Below the pieces are notes generated by a model. It had not been told where the DNA came from. It did not search any database and saw nothing but the letters and a program-made list of their open reading frames with translations. Both the position numbers and the translations under genes were made by a program. Positions 13,517 to 25,291 of a stretch of 64,000 nt of DNA are shown here, piece by piece. The stretch lies in NCBI RefSeq assembly GCF_037126465.1, contig NC_088201.1, positions 85,774,273 to 85,838,272 of the forward strand. Reading direction: 5' to 3'. Every line of letters begins with the position of its first letter. Within the stretch, counting starts at the first letter, position 1. This DNA is from Ornithodoros turicata. Lineage: Eukaryota; Arthropoda; Arachnida; Ixodida; Argasidae.

Positions 13517-13867
13517 CGATGGTCAATGGCTTGCCACCCTGGGAAGGAGAATAGCCACATGTTTCTTGTTTCCTTTCAAACCTCATGAGAAAAGTACTGT
13601 AATGGGAGTGCGTTATGGTGGGCATGTTACAAATGGGAGGGCATTATAGATATGAAAGGAACTTGCTCCATCATGTAGAGGCCCGTTTACTTCAGAACAT
13701 TAACTTCCCAACAGGAAAAGCCTAAAACCACGAGCACAGTGGTGACTGCTGTTCTATAACTAGGGTTCCGAGTTTACGGTTTTTATTTATAGGCGGATTT
13801 GGCGTATGTTTTTCAGTGTTTATTGATTTTCATGACATCAACATTTTTTTATGTTTTTCCTGGCGTG

Positions 13868-14186
13868 TACAGGGTGGGTACAGGGTCGCCTTACCGCTGG
13901 GGGTGCCATCTACGGAGAAACAAAACGAGATCTGGTAAGCCTAGCAGTAGCTAGACGCAACTGTGCCGTGACCGCCATATTGACTTCTGCATAGGAAAAT
14001 CAGGATGCTCGGAGAGCAATGTTTGCGTGGATAACTTTTTTGTTACGTGGAGTTGGGTTACTACGATTTTCTTGTGCGTTTGTACTGGATAAATCTGTCA
14101 TCCCGCGCCATCGGAAGTTCATGCGGTAAGCAGGGAACGCAACACGTGCAAAAATGTGGGGCTACTTTATCTGCACCCACCCTGTA
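13868..14186. mobile_element. Tc1/mariner-type MITE with TA duplication
   Basis: The 315-bp unit 13870-14184 starts CAGGGTGGGT and ends ACCCACCCTG, with TA on each side. It has no coding capacity. It lies between the two convergent genes of the Kolobok-like transposon. Confidence 0.72.
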
Positions 14187-14909
14187 CATGGTTTACCAGA
14201 CAGTTATCGGCGAATGGAAATCAGTGTAACATAACGAAGCTTATTAAACATGGGGTTCTGACAAGGAGCACAATGCATGTATAATATACTCTGAGGAAGT
14301 GTCACAGCACCCTCAATTGATTGTGTTTCTAGTCACCGCGTTCTGTTTGGTTGTTGAGCTGCATTATTTTTCTCCCGACTAGTCGCCCATTCCTTTCTGC
14401 AAGGTGCAGTATCACTTAGCTCAGTGCAGCACTTTCGGTTTTTCGTCATCAAATTTAGGTGAGATTTCCAGAACAACCCACTAAATATTGTGTAATGCTC
14501 ATGCATTTTCAGTTTGCAGAGCTGGGCATGTAGTCAGTAGCATATAACTGCAATATTCTCGTTATATCGATACTACCACCATGCTTGTGCTCCAAGTGAA
14601 TTATTGTGCTCATGTGACAGGTTTTCACACGCTACTAAGCCTCACCTAAAACGGTGAAAATCCTCTGTATATCCCTGTTGGTGATGGGAATGTTCGCCGC
14701 ACTTCCGTGACAACACAGCTTGGGATGATCACTCTGTTCCCTTCCCAAGACTTCGCCTGTGAAGGAACCATACTACTTGGCGGTATGATGTGTGCCTGAA
14801 ACGACTGTGATAACAGTGTGGTTTGTGACTTTTTTGCAAAAAAAAAAAAAAAACGTATTTATTCAGTATACCGTCTAGTCATTCCCCCTGTGCAATAAAA
14901 TATTTTCAC

Positions 14910-15203
14910 TTACGCCTTCTCATCTTTCACGGTTCTTACTTCAGGGTGATAATACATGACCTTTTCCATTTCAATTTCCAGAAGGTGTCGGTCTAGGCAG
15001 AATGAACGGAAATGAGGGTTGTCTAAGATGCACTTGTGCCCTGGGAGAATTTTGCTCCTCCCTTCGTCCACCTCTGTGCAACAGATGCGTTCTCTTCCTG
15101 TTGGCATTCTTGTGCAATTTTCGCAGGCACACCTGCAGATGATTTCCTTATGTGCAAACTTAATCACATTATTTCGCACCACTACATCTTGCCAGCGAGG
15201 AAC
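14910..15203 (-). CDS. P2X7-intracellular-domain-like protein, terminal exon
   Basis: This is the 3' exon of the second gene in the Kolobok-like transposon, read convergently with the transposase. The pattern is C-x-C-x2-C-x-R-M-P-T, then CCTE, then a C about 19 residues on, NPHF and SFCLDRHLLE. This matches the cysteine/histidine pattern of the C-terminal zinc-binding domain of vertebrate P2X7 receptors, which also occurs in many invertebrate proteins that have no ion channel. No channel segment is visible here. The stop is at 14910-14912. A splice acceptor is possible at 15203/15204. An AATAAA signal on this strand lies at 14858-14863. Its role in the transposon is unknown; a DNA- or RNA-binding accessory function is only a guess. 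The join to the candidate first exon is unresolved. Confidence 0.6.
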   Translation of the reverse strand, partial: VPRWQDVVVRNNVIKFAHKEIICRCACENCTRMPTGRERICCTEVDEGRSKILPGHKCILDNPHFRSFCLDRHLLEIEMEKVMYYHPEVRTVKDEKA

Positions 15204-15487
15204 TTAAATCAACAAAACTGCGTGCCGAAGAATAACATCGCAAACTATTACAAAATAGCACAAAGTAAATACTGGCGTTATCGTATACAATGCTCATTTC
15301 CGATTTACAGACTATCGTAGCAACTGTATGCAAATTGCAGGTATCATTGAGCAGCTGGTGAGAGTATGCCCATCGCTGTCAACAGTGCAACGAAACATAC
15401 GCATATCGCTACGAAATAAAGGCGAATGCTTACCAATCAGTGTTTTCTCTCCGAATGGAAAGGTGGTCCTCCGTTCCTTCAGGTTAC

Positions 15488-15630
15488 GAAAAATCAAAAG
15501 CGTCAGACGAGTCTGATGAGACTGATGACGAATTGGAGACAAGAGGATCAAGGTAGAAATGGTCGCCCGGCTCAGATTCACTAGACGTGTCGTCGGAATC
15601 GTCACGCCTGTCGGAGTTCTCAGATGACAT
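15488..15630 (-). CDS. candidate first exon of the P2X7-like gene
   Basis: A start codon at 15628-15630 opens 47 codons rich in Ser and Asp (begins MSSENSDRRDDSDD). They end at a GTAACC donor after 15488, in phase 2. Acidic, serine-rich N-termini are common ahead of P2X7-like domains in invertebrate proteins. The phase does not match the acceptor at 15203, so a further small exon or another splice choice is needed. The exon is an inference. Confidence 0.4.
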
Positions 15631-15797
15631 TTCGCTCCAATGACAAGCAGTTGTTCCTTTTCCTATAAGCTGATCCCAGGAACCAAAGCTATAAGTCGAC
15701 GACGTGCATACATCCCGCCGCCCGCGTAAAACAGCTGATCGACGCCGTTTCCCGGGCTACTGCGCATGTCCGCGCCAGGTGCTGTCGTGCTCCGGTG

Positions 15798-15805
15798 TGA
15801 CGTCA
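15798..15805. promoter_or_regulatory. CRE-like palindrome TGACGTCA
   Basis: A perfect 8-base CREB/ATF site lies about 170 bases upstream of the candidate start of the minus-strand gene and inside the right end of the transposon, in a GC-rich patch (about 15700-15810) that could be its promoter. One 8-base match is weak evidence alone. Confidence 0.35.
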
Positions 15806-16685
15806 CGCCCTCATAAATTTCGGAATCGAAAAACATTATTTTCTTTCGAAGATAAATCGTACGCGAACCCACGAATGGAATCCTAGGATTCGAGGGCCCC
15901 ACAGCTTCGTTTTATGCATGTATCGACTAAATTTCGGAATGAACTGTCACAACACCTTTAAGGCTAGTCAAATTATGACGTTTCGAAGCGCTGGTTGCTA
16001 TTGCGAATGGCATGCACATTTGCCTCCATATGGCACGTTTTCAAATGGCTTTGTTTCTCATGTCGCATTTCCTAACTCCAGTTAAGTGGGTTCACAATCG
16101 TCGTGATAAGTAAAGTCCGGGACTCACCGACAGGCAAAACAGACTGCACAAGACAGCATAATGCGTTATGTGTTTATGATATTTTGAACACAACAGTCGG
16201 TTGAATTATGCCATTCACATAACGGTGTTTCAGACAGCACAAGGAGAGCTATATCATTGCCGTGCCCGCCTGTTTTCGAGTGGAATTGCCTATGGAAATG
16301 CATGTAATTCAGAAAGCAGACTCGTCCTGGGTTGCTTTTATAAGATGAGGTATATTCCGGTAGACTGGGAAAAGTCAGGTCCAATAGTAGAGCAGACAAC
16401 TGATAAACGGCAATGAAACTTCCTAAAATTTGCCACAAGCTTTCGCGTGGTGGATCACGCTTCATCAGGTACAAAGAGACCTTGCTGTTTGTACCCGATG
16501 AACCGTGGTACATGAAGCGTGAAGCGTCGTGTATATGTTGTTGTTTGTAAAGACGCATTACGCCACATTCCAGTTACCCACACGACATCGTCAAATACTA
16601 CCAATGTTCATTAGAAAATACAGAGTTTGGATCACCAGGTAGAACAGTTATGAAACATGAGCAAGCACGGGAATGCCCGATCTTC

Positions 16686-16985
16686 CCTCTAAGCAGAGCC
16701 GTAGCGAGGCGAGTTTGCGCACAGGGCAGGGTAAACGTGAAGCGCCCATTCCCCCCCCCTCCCCCCCATCCCACTTACTCCTGTCAGAGGCTCTGTAAAC
16801 AATGAAAAGAACACGCTTATTCACACTGCAGAAATCGTAAATTCAAATTCTCTTCATTCCCGCTTTATACTGTACAAAAAACCTGTCAGGGCCTGCCGTT
16901 CGGCGCCCTCTCTGGCGAGGGCGCCCGGGCCCGCTGCCCCTCTCCCCCCCCCCCCCCCCCCCATCGCTACGGCTCTGCCTCTAAG
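16686..16985. mobile_element. hAT-type MITE with 8-bp target duplication
   Basis: The 284-bp unit 16694-16977 starts CAGAGCCGTAGCGA and ends TCGCTACGGCTCTG, an exact 14-base inverted pair. It is flanked by CCTCTAAG at 16686-16693 and 16978-16985. It contains long C-tracts. No coding capacity. Confidence 0.88.
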
Positions 16986-19900
16986 TAATGCTAATAAGTT
17001 CAGAGCCCAATACGATTCCTTGTACATTCGCCGAAACATTATGAAGAAAAATGAGCGCAAAATCATTCCGATTGGTTTGCTCCGTGGAATGGCTTTTATC
17101 CCATTTTCCGGAGAAACGTGAATAGCGTACGCGTCTTCCCTCTCATCCAACTTCATTGCTTGAATGTTGCGGCGAAAGTTCATGCCGTTCCCCTTCCATC
17201 TCAACCTTCCATTTATGTCCCCTCAAAACCTTATGTTGGTACGCGTTTCTGAACGCGAACGGGAACGCTTTGGCGAATACGGAGCCACAGAAAAAAAAGC
17301 GCTTCTAGTATCCTTAAGTGGCGCTCTAAAGTGTATGTGCTTTGTATACGAAAAGAAAGCGAATCGTGCAAACAAAACCCCAACGAAGCAGGGCGGCGAA
17401 GGTGCTGTACGTGATGTATTTACAACAAGCTCCCCTATACGTGACTAGAATACCTAACATACGTACTTAATTTGATCACACTCTAGATGCAGGAGCCTTG
17501 CGTGTCAGGGTTGATGCATGGTAAATGCATCGTACGAGTAAGAAGTGGTCCAGAGGGCATCACCTAGTCGGTTCTAATCTTCCCTGAATTTCCCTAATTT
17601 TCCTTACATCCACCCCTCAGTATTCTCCCACTCTGTGGATAATGCATTCGAAGCGATTGGTTCATGGTAACGGGATTCATAAGGCGGCTTCACCGACTTA
17701 GCTATCCGAACTCTCATTTGCGACGTAGAAGCGGACACTGACACTGTCAGAAGGCGTCAGAAAAATGCACTTAATTTAAGTTACTGAGTACCGAGCGAAA
17801 AGTAACGAGTAGAACACTAAATACCCAACCTCAAAATATATTTCAGTATAATATTAGATACTCACAGAAGAAATTCGTTGCTTTACAGATACTATCGAGC
17901 TACAACTTATGAAATTTACTGTCAGACTAATACAAACAAAGTGAATATAAAAGGGGATACTCGTTCGGATACACTCCTTTCCCCGAGTGCTCTCCTCCGC
18001 GAACAGCTCTCTGGATGAATACTGTGCTCTGAGGAGGAAGTAGAAATGAGGTAGGAGGTACACAGCGAACATAAGCGAGTAATCCACATTAAACTATATA
18101 TTTGGTTTGAACCAACTGTTCATTTGAAATATCAACAAGAGACCTCCCTCTGTTTACAAACATATGACCTCAGATGATACAACAGCGCCGCCAACTTGGT
18201 AGACTGGAACTACTACAGTAAAAAGTCAATGAGTAACAAGAAAGCCACATTAAAATATAACATTTGATTTGAATTGTATGTAATTTCTTATATACCAGTA
18301 GTCGCATGGCCTTGCTCTGCTCCAGTTTACGAATCCAGGTAGCCCTATCCAGTCGGTAGCTCTTTCTAAACATGGCTACCGGGCTCTTTCCGTCTTCACG
18401 AGCCTGTGTTTCTCTCGGGGTAGACGAGGTGTTTCTCAACAAAGCAAATAACAAACCACATTCCGCACAGGATTACGACATTCACTTTCGAGACGATGTA
18501 ACCAACAATTGGATGGAGCCATCATTCCTTTCTGCGGTGGACTGTGAATTCGAAGCGCATGCTGGTGAAGACACCAAAGCGACTGCAAACATGACCTCAT
18601 ATGTGTGTACCATTAATACAAAAAAGCGACTCGTAACCTTCCTGAAGGAATACGGCTTAGTGAACGGCGGCGTTCTCAGTCCGCGTTGTTTTGGTTTCAC
18701 TATGTATACGAACGTCGTGATTACGTCATGGTGATGTTTCTTGAGTAGACGTCTATTTTAGTAGTTCTCGTTCGCTACGGACACTGGTCCTTTTTAGACC
18801 TCGAGCATACACGAACATGCCCTTCAGGTGATCACATTGTCCCGTGTATCCACAAAACCTAAGGCACCGCCGTTTCTGCAGGCTACGGGGAAGCTACAGA
18901 ATGACGGGGACATCCCAAAATGTCTTAGATATGTGTGCACGTGGTAAGTGGCATGGCCCCAACCATTATTCTAGTAGAGTAGAGTCGAAGTTAGCCTTTT
19001 CTTCGACCTTCCTGTCTCCACAAAAAAGAAAAAAATGAAAGGGAGTATCCGACTAGTAACTTAGGAAGTTAGTACAAGTTCCCCCAAAAGGTATCTAAGT
19101 TAAGATAACGAACACTGACATCTAAAGGTAATTGTAAGACAGCTCCCAAAAGTATTTAAATTGAGTAACTTGAATAGAGTACATTAGAGCATTACTCCGT
19201 CCCATACGACCCCCCACCCCCCCTGTCTTGTCAGTGCAGTATCAACTCGACCTTTCGACCCGACCTTTCCCGTTTTTCTTCGAATACACATGTATTCCCC
19301 CCATAAAGTAACATTCTTTTTTCTAACGTCTATATGGACTTCAGTAACTTCTATCTTATTTCTCTCGCCTTTCATCCTTCTTCTTCCTTTTCCTGTTTTT
19401 TTTTTTTGTTGTTGTTGTTGACTACTTGTTGTCAATAACCATTTGGTTTTTCTACTATGGGGTTAGCAGCAAAACATAAGCCCTCCATGCCAATTAAAGC
19501 ACAGTTTTTCATTTGTAGTATTTCTGAGACGGTGAGACGTCATCAGTTCAGCGAGGCCCATTAGGTGGAATGCGGTGTTGGAACAAAGCACTTCATCGGC
19601 ACGTACTGGCTGTCCACTGAGGGTTCTCTTCGGAGAAGTCATACATAACCAAAGTGTGAAATCCTCCAAGTCATTGTATCGTAAAAACCGAAACAGAAAC
19701 ACATAAATGTCGTTTCAAGTTGCCCCGTACGAGAATCCTTTTGGGTACAAAGTATTGAATTGTTTCAGAGACTCGCCACAACGAGAAAACACCATTTGTA
19801 CCAGAATGGAAGTAACACTCTGTGACGGGGCACTCTGTCTCCCGATATACTAATAATTCTGCAAATGGGTCACTTTTAATCAGCTTCGCGGTGGATTGCA

Positions 19901-21353
19901 AACGTTCAAGCTGACAGTCAGAGCCGGTTACGCAATAAGCATTTTCATCACACCGTCATCATCTGCCCACATCGCAGTGTTTCATCAAGCCGTGTCTTGA
20001 CAGTCGTGGGTTTTTGGATAGGCTCAGTTTCTCCACAAATTATGCCAGATTTATCTTCCCAGCATGCGAACACCATTTTTATCATACTCCCTAATGTATA
20101 CTAACTTTTACGTACACCATTTATTCACGCTTTTACTAATGTTCCGTTTATATTTTCTTCTTTCTGTCTACTCAGTTTTGTTCCCTATGCTTTCAGACCT
20201 AAAGGGAAGACAAAAAAAAAAAAAGCCATCACGCAACCCTGTGCTATCGGTCAGCATCTATCATTGCTTGCAGACGGTTGCAATACGACGTACTTATGCT
20301 TCAAAGCGCAGGTAGGTATGATAAGGAATAAATTAGAATGGAATAGGAAAATATTTCCCTTCATTCTTAAACTGCGGGATTTGCTAAAACAATACGAGCA
20401 AATAAACGAAAATGATAAATTAGGCATGGAGGGGAGACAAGAAACGGAACGCAAGTTCTACGGTAATATTTCCCGCGAATTTCTTTCGGCCTCTCCGACG
20501 GATATCATTTTTCATCGGAAACATTTTTCATACGACGGCGCAAGAGTGAAATCCGGTGCCACGAAATGCAAGCATAACGGTTACTGGAGGAAGCCTAAAG
20601 TAACGCAGCAAAGATCAAGAAGCAAAGCCTCGGAAAAAGAGAAAACGGGACAAGCTAAACATATCTCAACTGCGCAAGGCGTGAGATCACGTGTGAAAAA
20701 TATCCATATGAAAAATCGTTCCGACCGTGTTCTCAGCTGCCAGCAACATTTCGTCCGTTTCCCCTGAAGCACGCGATGGCACACGCGGCTCGAGTTCAAT
20801 CTCACGGCTCACGCCATCGAGCGAAGATTGGGTTTTCAAGCTTCTGTTTTCCCCATCCGTTGGTATGTTACAAGCGGAGGCGTGTGTTTTCTATGTCGAC
20901 ATCACGGCGAGTATTCCGCGATGAAATATGGTAGGAGTACATTCCTTCGCGTGTTTCCACGTGTCAGCACGGCACACGAATCATATGTTACGCGTTTTCC
21001 CTCTCGTGATCCCTCGTGCTATCCGGGCGCTGTAGGAACTTGTCAATTTTTTGGTTGATGTCAGTGGCTAAGGATCACGTTACGCGGGTGCTGTTATACA
21101 GGCCGTTCCACCTAACGTGTTGTGATGATCCGGGCTTTTTTGATGAAATTGGTTTCACAAACTTTTTCGATTTCTTAACATCAAAGAGGCAGCGCCATGT
21201 TACTTTCAAACGGTCGCAAGAGCTCATGTTCCCCCGCAGTTAAGAGCAATAAAACTTTATTTAACGTAGTGGTAACGTAAGTAGCAGGCAATTAAACGTA
21301 GATGGACAACACAACACAAGCCTTACGACGCCCAGTTGTATATTTCAGTTGAA
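16986..21353. other. no recognised gene; two orphan ORFs
   Basis: Two longer + strand ORFs occur at 18372-18734 (120 codons) and 20264-20767 (167 codons, lysine-rich C-terminus). I recognise no domain in either and see no clear splice context. They may be chance ORFs or exons. A T-run followed by TTGTTGTTGTTG at about 19398-19420 resembles a LINE tail. No RNA gene was seen. Confidence 0.3.
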
Positions 21354-21428
21354 TAATGGCAGTTGGAGAAAAGGCACCAGCAGTGTGTTTCTAAATGACA
21401 CTGCTGTGACTTTTCTTCAACTGCCATT
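21354..21428. repeat. inverted repeat (hairpin)
   Basis: TAATGGCAGTTG with AGAAAAG and CAGCAGTG on the left arm is mirrored by CACTGCTG, CTTTTCTTCAACTGCCATTA on the right. The arms are about 33 bases with a short loop. It could be a very small MITE. Confidence 0.6.
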
Positions 21429-22035
21429 ACTTAAACTTTATTTGACATGTCCACAGTGTCTCTCCGTGGTAGCGATGACCTCTGCTCTCCTTTGACAGTG
21501 TTGTTTTCCCCAAGGGGCGGCCTTTTGTAGAAGGGAGCATCACTGTGTGTTAACAGAAGCCGTGGCAGTTAGTGTGTTCTTAGAACACGGTGTCGGGAGC
21601 ACAAGAGTTTTTGGTTTGGCATGCGTGACTAGCCCTGACTGTGACATGGCGCAAGAGGTTGTATAAACCCTAGATTTCATGGGAGAGGGACAGAGAGAGA
21701 GAGAGAGATAGGGAGACAGTCAGTTAGTAGGAGTTGGATTGAAGAGTCGGAACCAACGAGGAACCATCGATATGTGATCGAGAGCGGGAGCCCAGACGGA
21801 TGCGCACTGGGCCGCCTTGATGCCTGGAACCCACCTGCGACCTGAGGGTTTGTCCCCGAGGTCTTCTTTCATCAGCGCCGACATCCGGGCAACCGAAGGT
21901 ACGACCGAGTGAGGCCAGCTGGCGGCGTTTGACCGAAGCGAGGTGTACCCGACGACGTGGTGAGCGACGAGACGGACCTACACTGTCAGCCAAAATGGTG
22001 CTAAAAAGGGATAAACGTGGTGCAAAGGAGGGTCT

Positions 22036-22260
22036 TCTCACGTCGTTTAGACCATAAGGGCTATATGTATACCTTTCAAATGGTATAAATAAGTGTCATG
22101 TTGCAACGATATACCTTGCGCGCTGTCAGTAGGTATAAAAGCAGTATTATGTTCCACGTTTATACCTTCAGGGTTATTTTTTTATACCTCTGCATTCCGC
22201 GAGACCTCGTTGGCAACCTGCTCCGCCAGGGAAGGTATACTGCATTATAATGGTATAACT
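22036..22260. repeat. left subterminal GGTATAAA-type repeats
   Basis: At least seven copies of GGTATA or TATACC occur in both orientations just inside the left end of the large element. Such arrays serve as transposase binding sites in some DNA transposons. Confidence 0.65.
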
Positions 22261-23435
22261 TGTTTGTGGTTGCCTAAGATGGCCGCTTGCGCTGTTTTGC
22301 TATAGCTTTGCGTCGATAAAACACAAGAATACTGTGATTTAGTGATGTGCTTCAGTGATGCCATGTGGCGGATGCAAGTTATAAGTGGAATATATCATGC
22401 GTCTTCGTGCATTAGCGGCTATATTCACAAATTTGAGTTGGTTTGCCATCTGCGCCGTTTTAATACAAAATGCGGCAGTGTTGTGGTTAACCAAATAAAA
22501 GTGTTGCTGTGAACTACGATGTCCAAACACTATGAGTTGTTGTTGGAATTTTCCTACATAAAACGAGATATTTATTTCTAGTGCACTATAAAATGTATGT
22601 CCTTTTAGCGAATGAAATTCACATTTTAGCGGCCGTTATGCTTAGCAGGGTGGACGTGTCGGAACAGCATGTTGGTGTTCGAATTCATTGTTATTCCTGT
22701 ATTCATATGAGCGTCGTCTCCTGCAATGTGAAGCTGGACAGTTCAATTTTTCCAGCTCCTCTTAGATGACACAGCATTAATAACGCTAGAAATGTCATTA
22801 AGAAACGTTCGAATTGTGCGTTGCATGGCAAACATATGTATCGCTTTGAATTAGCATTCGGGACATTCCCTCTTTAAGCCTAACTACGATTTATTTTCGC
22901 AGTGTTTATTTGCGGCGCGGATTTTTTACGGGTGCTTTTTAAGAGTGCATCTTTGAATGTTTCGGCGTAAACCCCTTCGCAGTTTCACAGACACAGAATA
23001 AATGTTCTAAGTGCATTTGTTGACTTTGCACAGTATGCATGGGATGTGTAGAATGATAGAGAAAATAATACTATAAGTAATTTACAGCCTTCAAAAAAAC
23101 TTCAGGCTTCCACACATGTTCGTACTGCAAATTTCTACTGCTGGAACATGATTTTACGACACACATAAAATTGTCATCAGACAGTCAAACTTTACGGATA
23201 GCAACAAAAGACGAAAATCAGGAATCATTCCAAATCGCAAAATTCCACTAACAACCACTGGTCAGCATTGTTTCCCAAAACTCAAGGTCTTCCCATGCAA
23301 GACAGACAGGCACATCCACTTAACCGGTTTTCGAACTCAACCTCCATAGCTACCTGACCCAAATACGGTGAGCGCTTGGAACATTCTTCGACCATTTACC
23401 TTTTTGTTCCCCCTTTTCCCCGTCCCACTAGTCTT

Positions 23436-23470
23436 TATTCTCAAGAAGGGCTCTGGGCGAAAGCTTGTAT
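23436..23470 (+). ncRNA. degenerate hammerhead-ribozyme-like motif
   Basis: The order CTCAAGA (23440-23446), a short GC-rich stem region, then GAAAGC (from 23459) follows the hammerhead core CUGANGA-stem II-GAAA, with one core base changed and a poorly paired stem II. The downstream CTTGT and AAATAGATGTTTCA resemble those after the better motif at 40166. Probably an inactive relative. Confidence 0.35.
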
Positions 23471-23811
23471 CATAGGAAATAATAAATAGATGTTTCATCT
23501 CCTCCTGTTTTTAACATTTCGAAGCTATACTCTGTTCGCATTGAGTGTCAGTCATATGCGAGATGCTGCACGATACGATACACGGTACCCGACACATAAA
23601 AATAGCGAGTTTAAGTACATTGGATGAACTCTACGAAAATGACACGACAAAGGAAGTTATCAAATTCAAGCCTAGCAATGTGATTCCCCTTCGCTTCGAA
23701 GAAACTGACCAAAAGGCTTATCATTATTGGCAAGCGCTTTCGGAACCGCTATCGTGACATCATTTGCGAATGACATTCTGTTTCTTCGTGTAGCTCGATG
23801 TAAGACAAACG

Positions 23812-23864
23812 AATGACATTCGGTGCGATTGTCATTCGATGGGAATGTCATTCGGTTTGTCGTG
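23812..23864. repeat. inverted repeat with GAATGACATTC-type motif
   Basis: GACAAACGAATGACATTC is mirrored by GAATGTCATTCGGTTTGTC. The AATGACATT/ATGTCATTC motif occurs about five times between 23765 and 23860. Confidence 0.55.
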
Positions 23865-24563
23865 TGACAGGGGTACAGGCACGCACGCAACTGTGCATTT
23901 TATAGTCAGATAACATTTATTTACAGTAGTTTACTTTCGCGTCATACTTGTTGTGGTGCTGTCCCTTCCGGCCACTCGTACAATTGTTCACCACAGAAAC
24001 GCCAAAGGCGGATAATTACTCGCAACCTACACTGGCCTACCGTAACCTAACCTAGCAAAAACTTACTTGGCCTAACCTAACTTGACGTTGAGATAACAAA
24101 GGGTGCACGATTCCGAGCAAAGTCACTGGTCACGAGTACGTTAACGTTACAAGCATATAGTTAAACGCGTTTGTCCATCTGAAGGATAAACAGCGTGGGT
24201 GACAAACTTTATGGCACGTAAAATTAATACGAAATTAGCCCGAAAAATAAAAGTAAGAAAGAGAAAAAGTGCGCATTTACGTATCCAGGAATTTGCAGTT
24301 CGCGTGTAGGAAAGCACTCGTGAATTTCATGTTACATTTCTCCTTTCGCTTTTATGTGCAACACTATTTCATACGATTCTGCTTTCGTTTATTACTATCC
24401 ATATTACCTTTCCGTTAACGTAAAATATTATTGTTGCAATAGCACAGCCTTCTATGTACTTGTACACATAATCTTAATTTAAAATCAAACTTATAAAATC
24501 AACCTGAATTATCCTCGGCTTTGATATATTTCTCTTATGGGCAATCTCCCTACTCGTTACCGT

Positions 24564-25228
24564 TGTCACGGGTTCGGGTGACGATACCAAGTAATGTCTG
24601 GAACTCCGTGACTAATTATGATTCGGACTCAGCGAGTCAAGCGGCTGCAGTCAGTGGCTGAACGATTGCACACGTACACAGAGCTACAATCAACAACATA
24701 TTTACTCATGCTACAATAATGTTGCAAAAACTGAGATTACACAGAGCCAGTACCACTTCAAACCAAACAGTCACACTTAGCTCAGTTCTGCGATGTCTTG
24801 GAGGGGGTCAATCGCTGCCTACTTCCGACGGTGGTTCTCGGTGGGTCCCTTGAGTCGTCGCTTCACTCACAACACTTGCCGAACTCAGTCAGCTTTCACA
24901 CACATTTCTAACTTGTATCATCGTCCACCTGCAGTACATTGCCGCCACTCCTCTAACTTCCCCACCACTCTCTCGCTGGGACTCTTAACTGACCACCTTG
25001 CGACGCCCTGCACTAATAGGCCATCAAATACAAACACAATACTCTCGTTTATCCATAACCACAAATTAACCACTGTATCACAACAATCACATCCTTACTG
25101 AAACATCATTAACACACGCTTTACAACACTCCGGAACCGAAAATCAACTCTAATATATTACACCGTCCTCGATACACTTTGCAACGATTCGCTTTCTTTC
25201 ACTGCAGTCTGCCGACACACTCACTTCT
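24564..25228 (-). repeat. LTR (3' copy for the minus-strand element)
   Basis: The first 398 bases match 27132-27529 almost base for base. The far boundary is inferred from a TGAGTG start on the minus strand after a purine-rich stretch near 25229-25247, because the other LTR copy is truncated and cannot confirm it. Confidence 0.6.
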
Positions 25229-25291
25229 GAATTCCCCATGTCATGTTATAGTCGGTTCCTTGTTCCCATCCTTTCAGAGGCTCACACGTAG

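Larger units (their letters stand above)
6513..15961. mobile_element. Kolobok-like DNA transposon, two genes, TTAA target site
   Basis: The element spans 6517-15957 and is flanked on both sides by TTAA (6513-6516 and 15958-15961). Its left end reads AGGTGTTGAGACAC and the right end, on the other strand, reads AGGTGTTGTGACAG: 13 of 14 bases match except one substitution in the middle. TTAA duplication plus a THAP-domain transposase is the known signature of the Kolobok superfamily. Inside are a 12-exon transposase gene on + and a shorter convergent gene on - that carries a P2X7-intracellular-like domain. Several MITEs (11045-11239, 11304-11837, 13870-14184) are younger insertions into it. The superfamily name is an inference from the ends, the target site and the protein motifs together. 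Confidence 0.8.

Noticed and set aside
20264..20767. 167-codon + ORF
   Set aside because: No recognisable domain or splice context. Kept only as an orphan ORF.
21724..22041. 105-codon minus-strand ORF crossing the left end of the large element
   Set aside because: It spans a transposon boundary and is arginine-rich from GC-rich sequence, so it is not likely a real gene.
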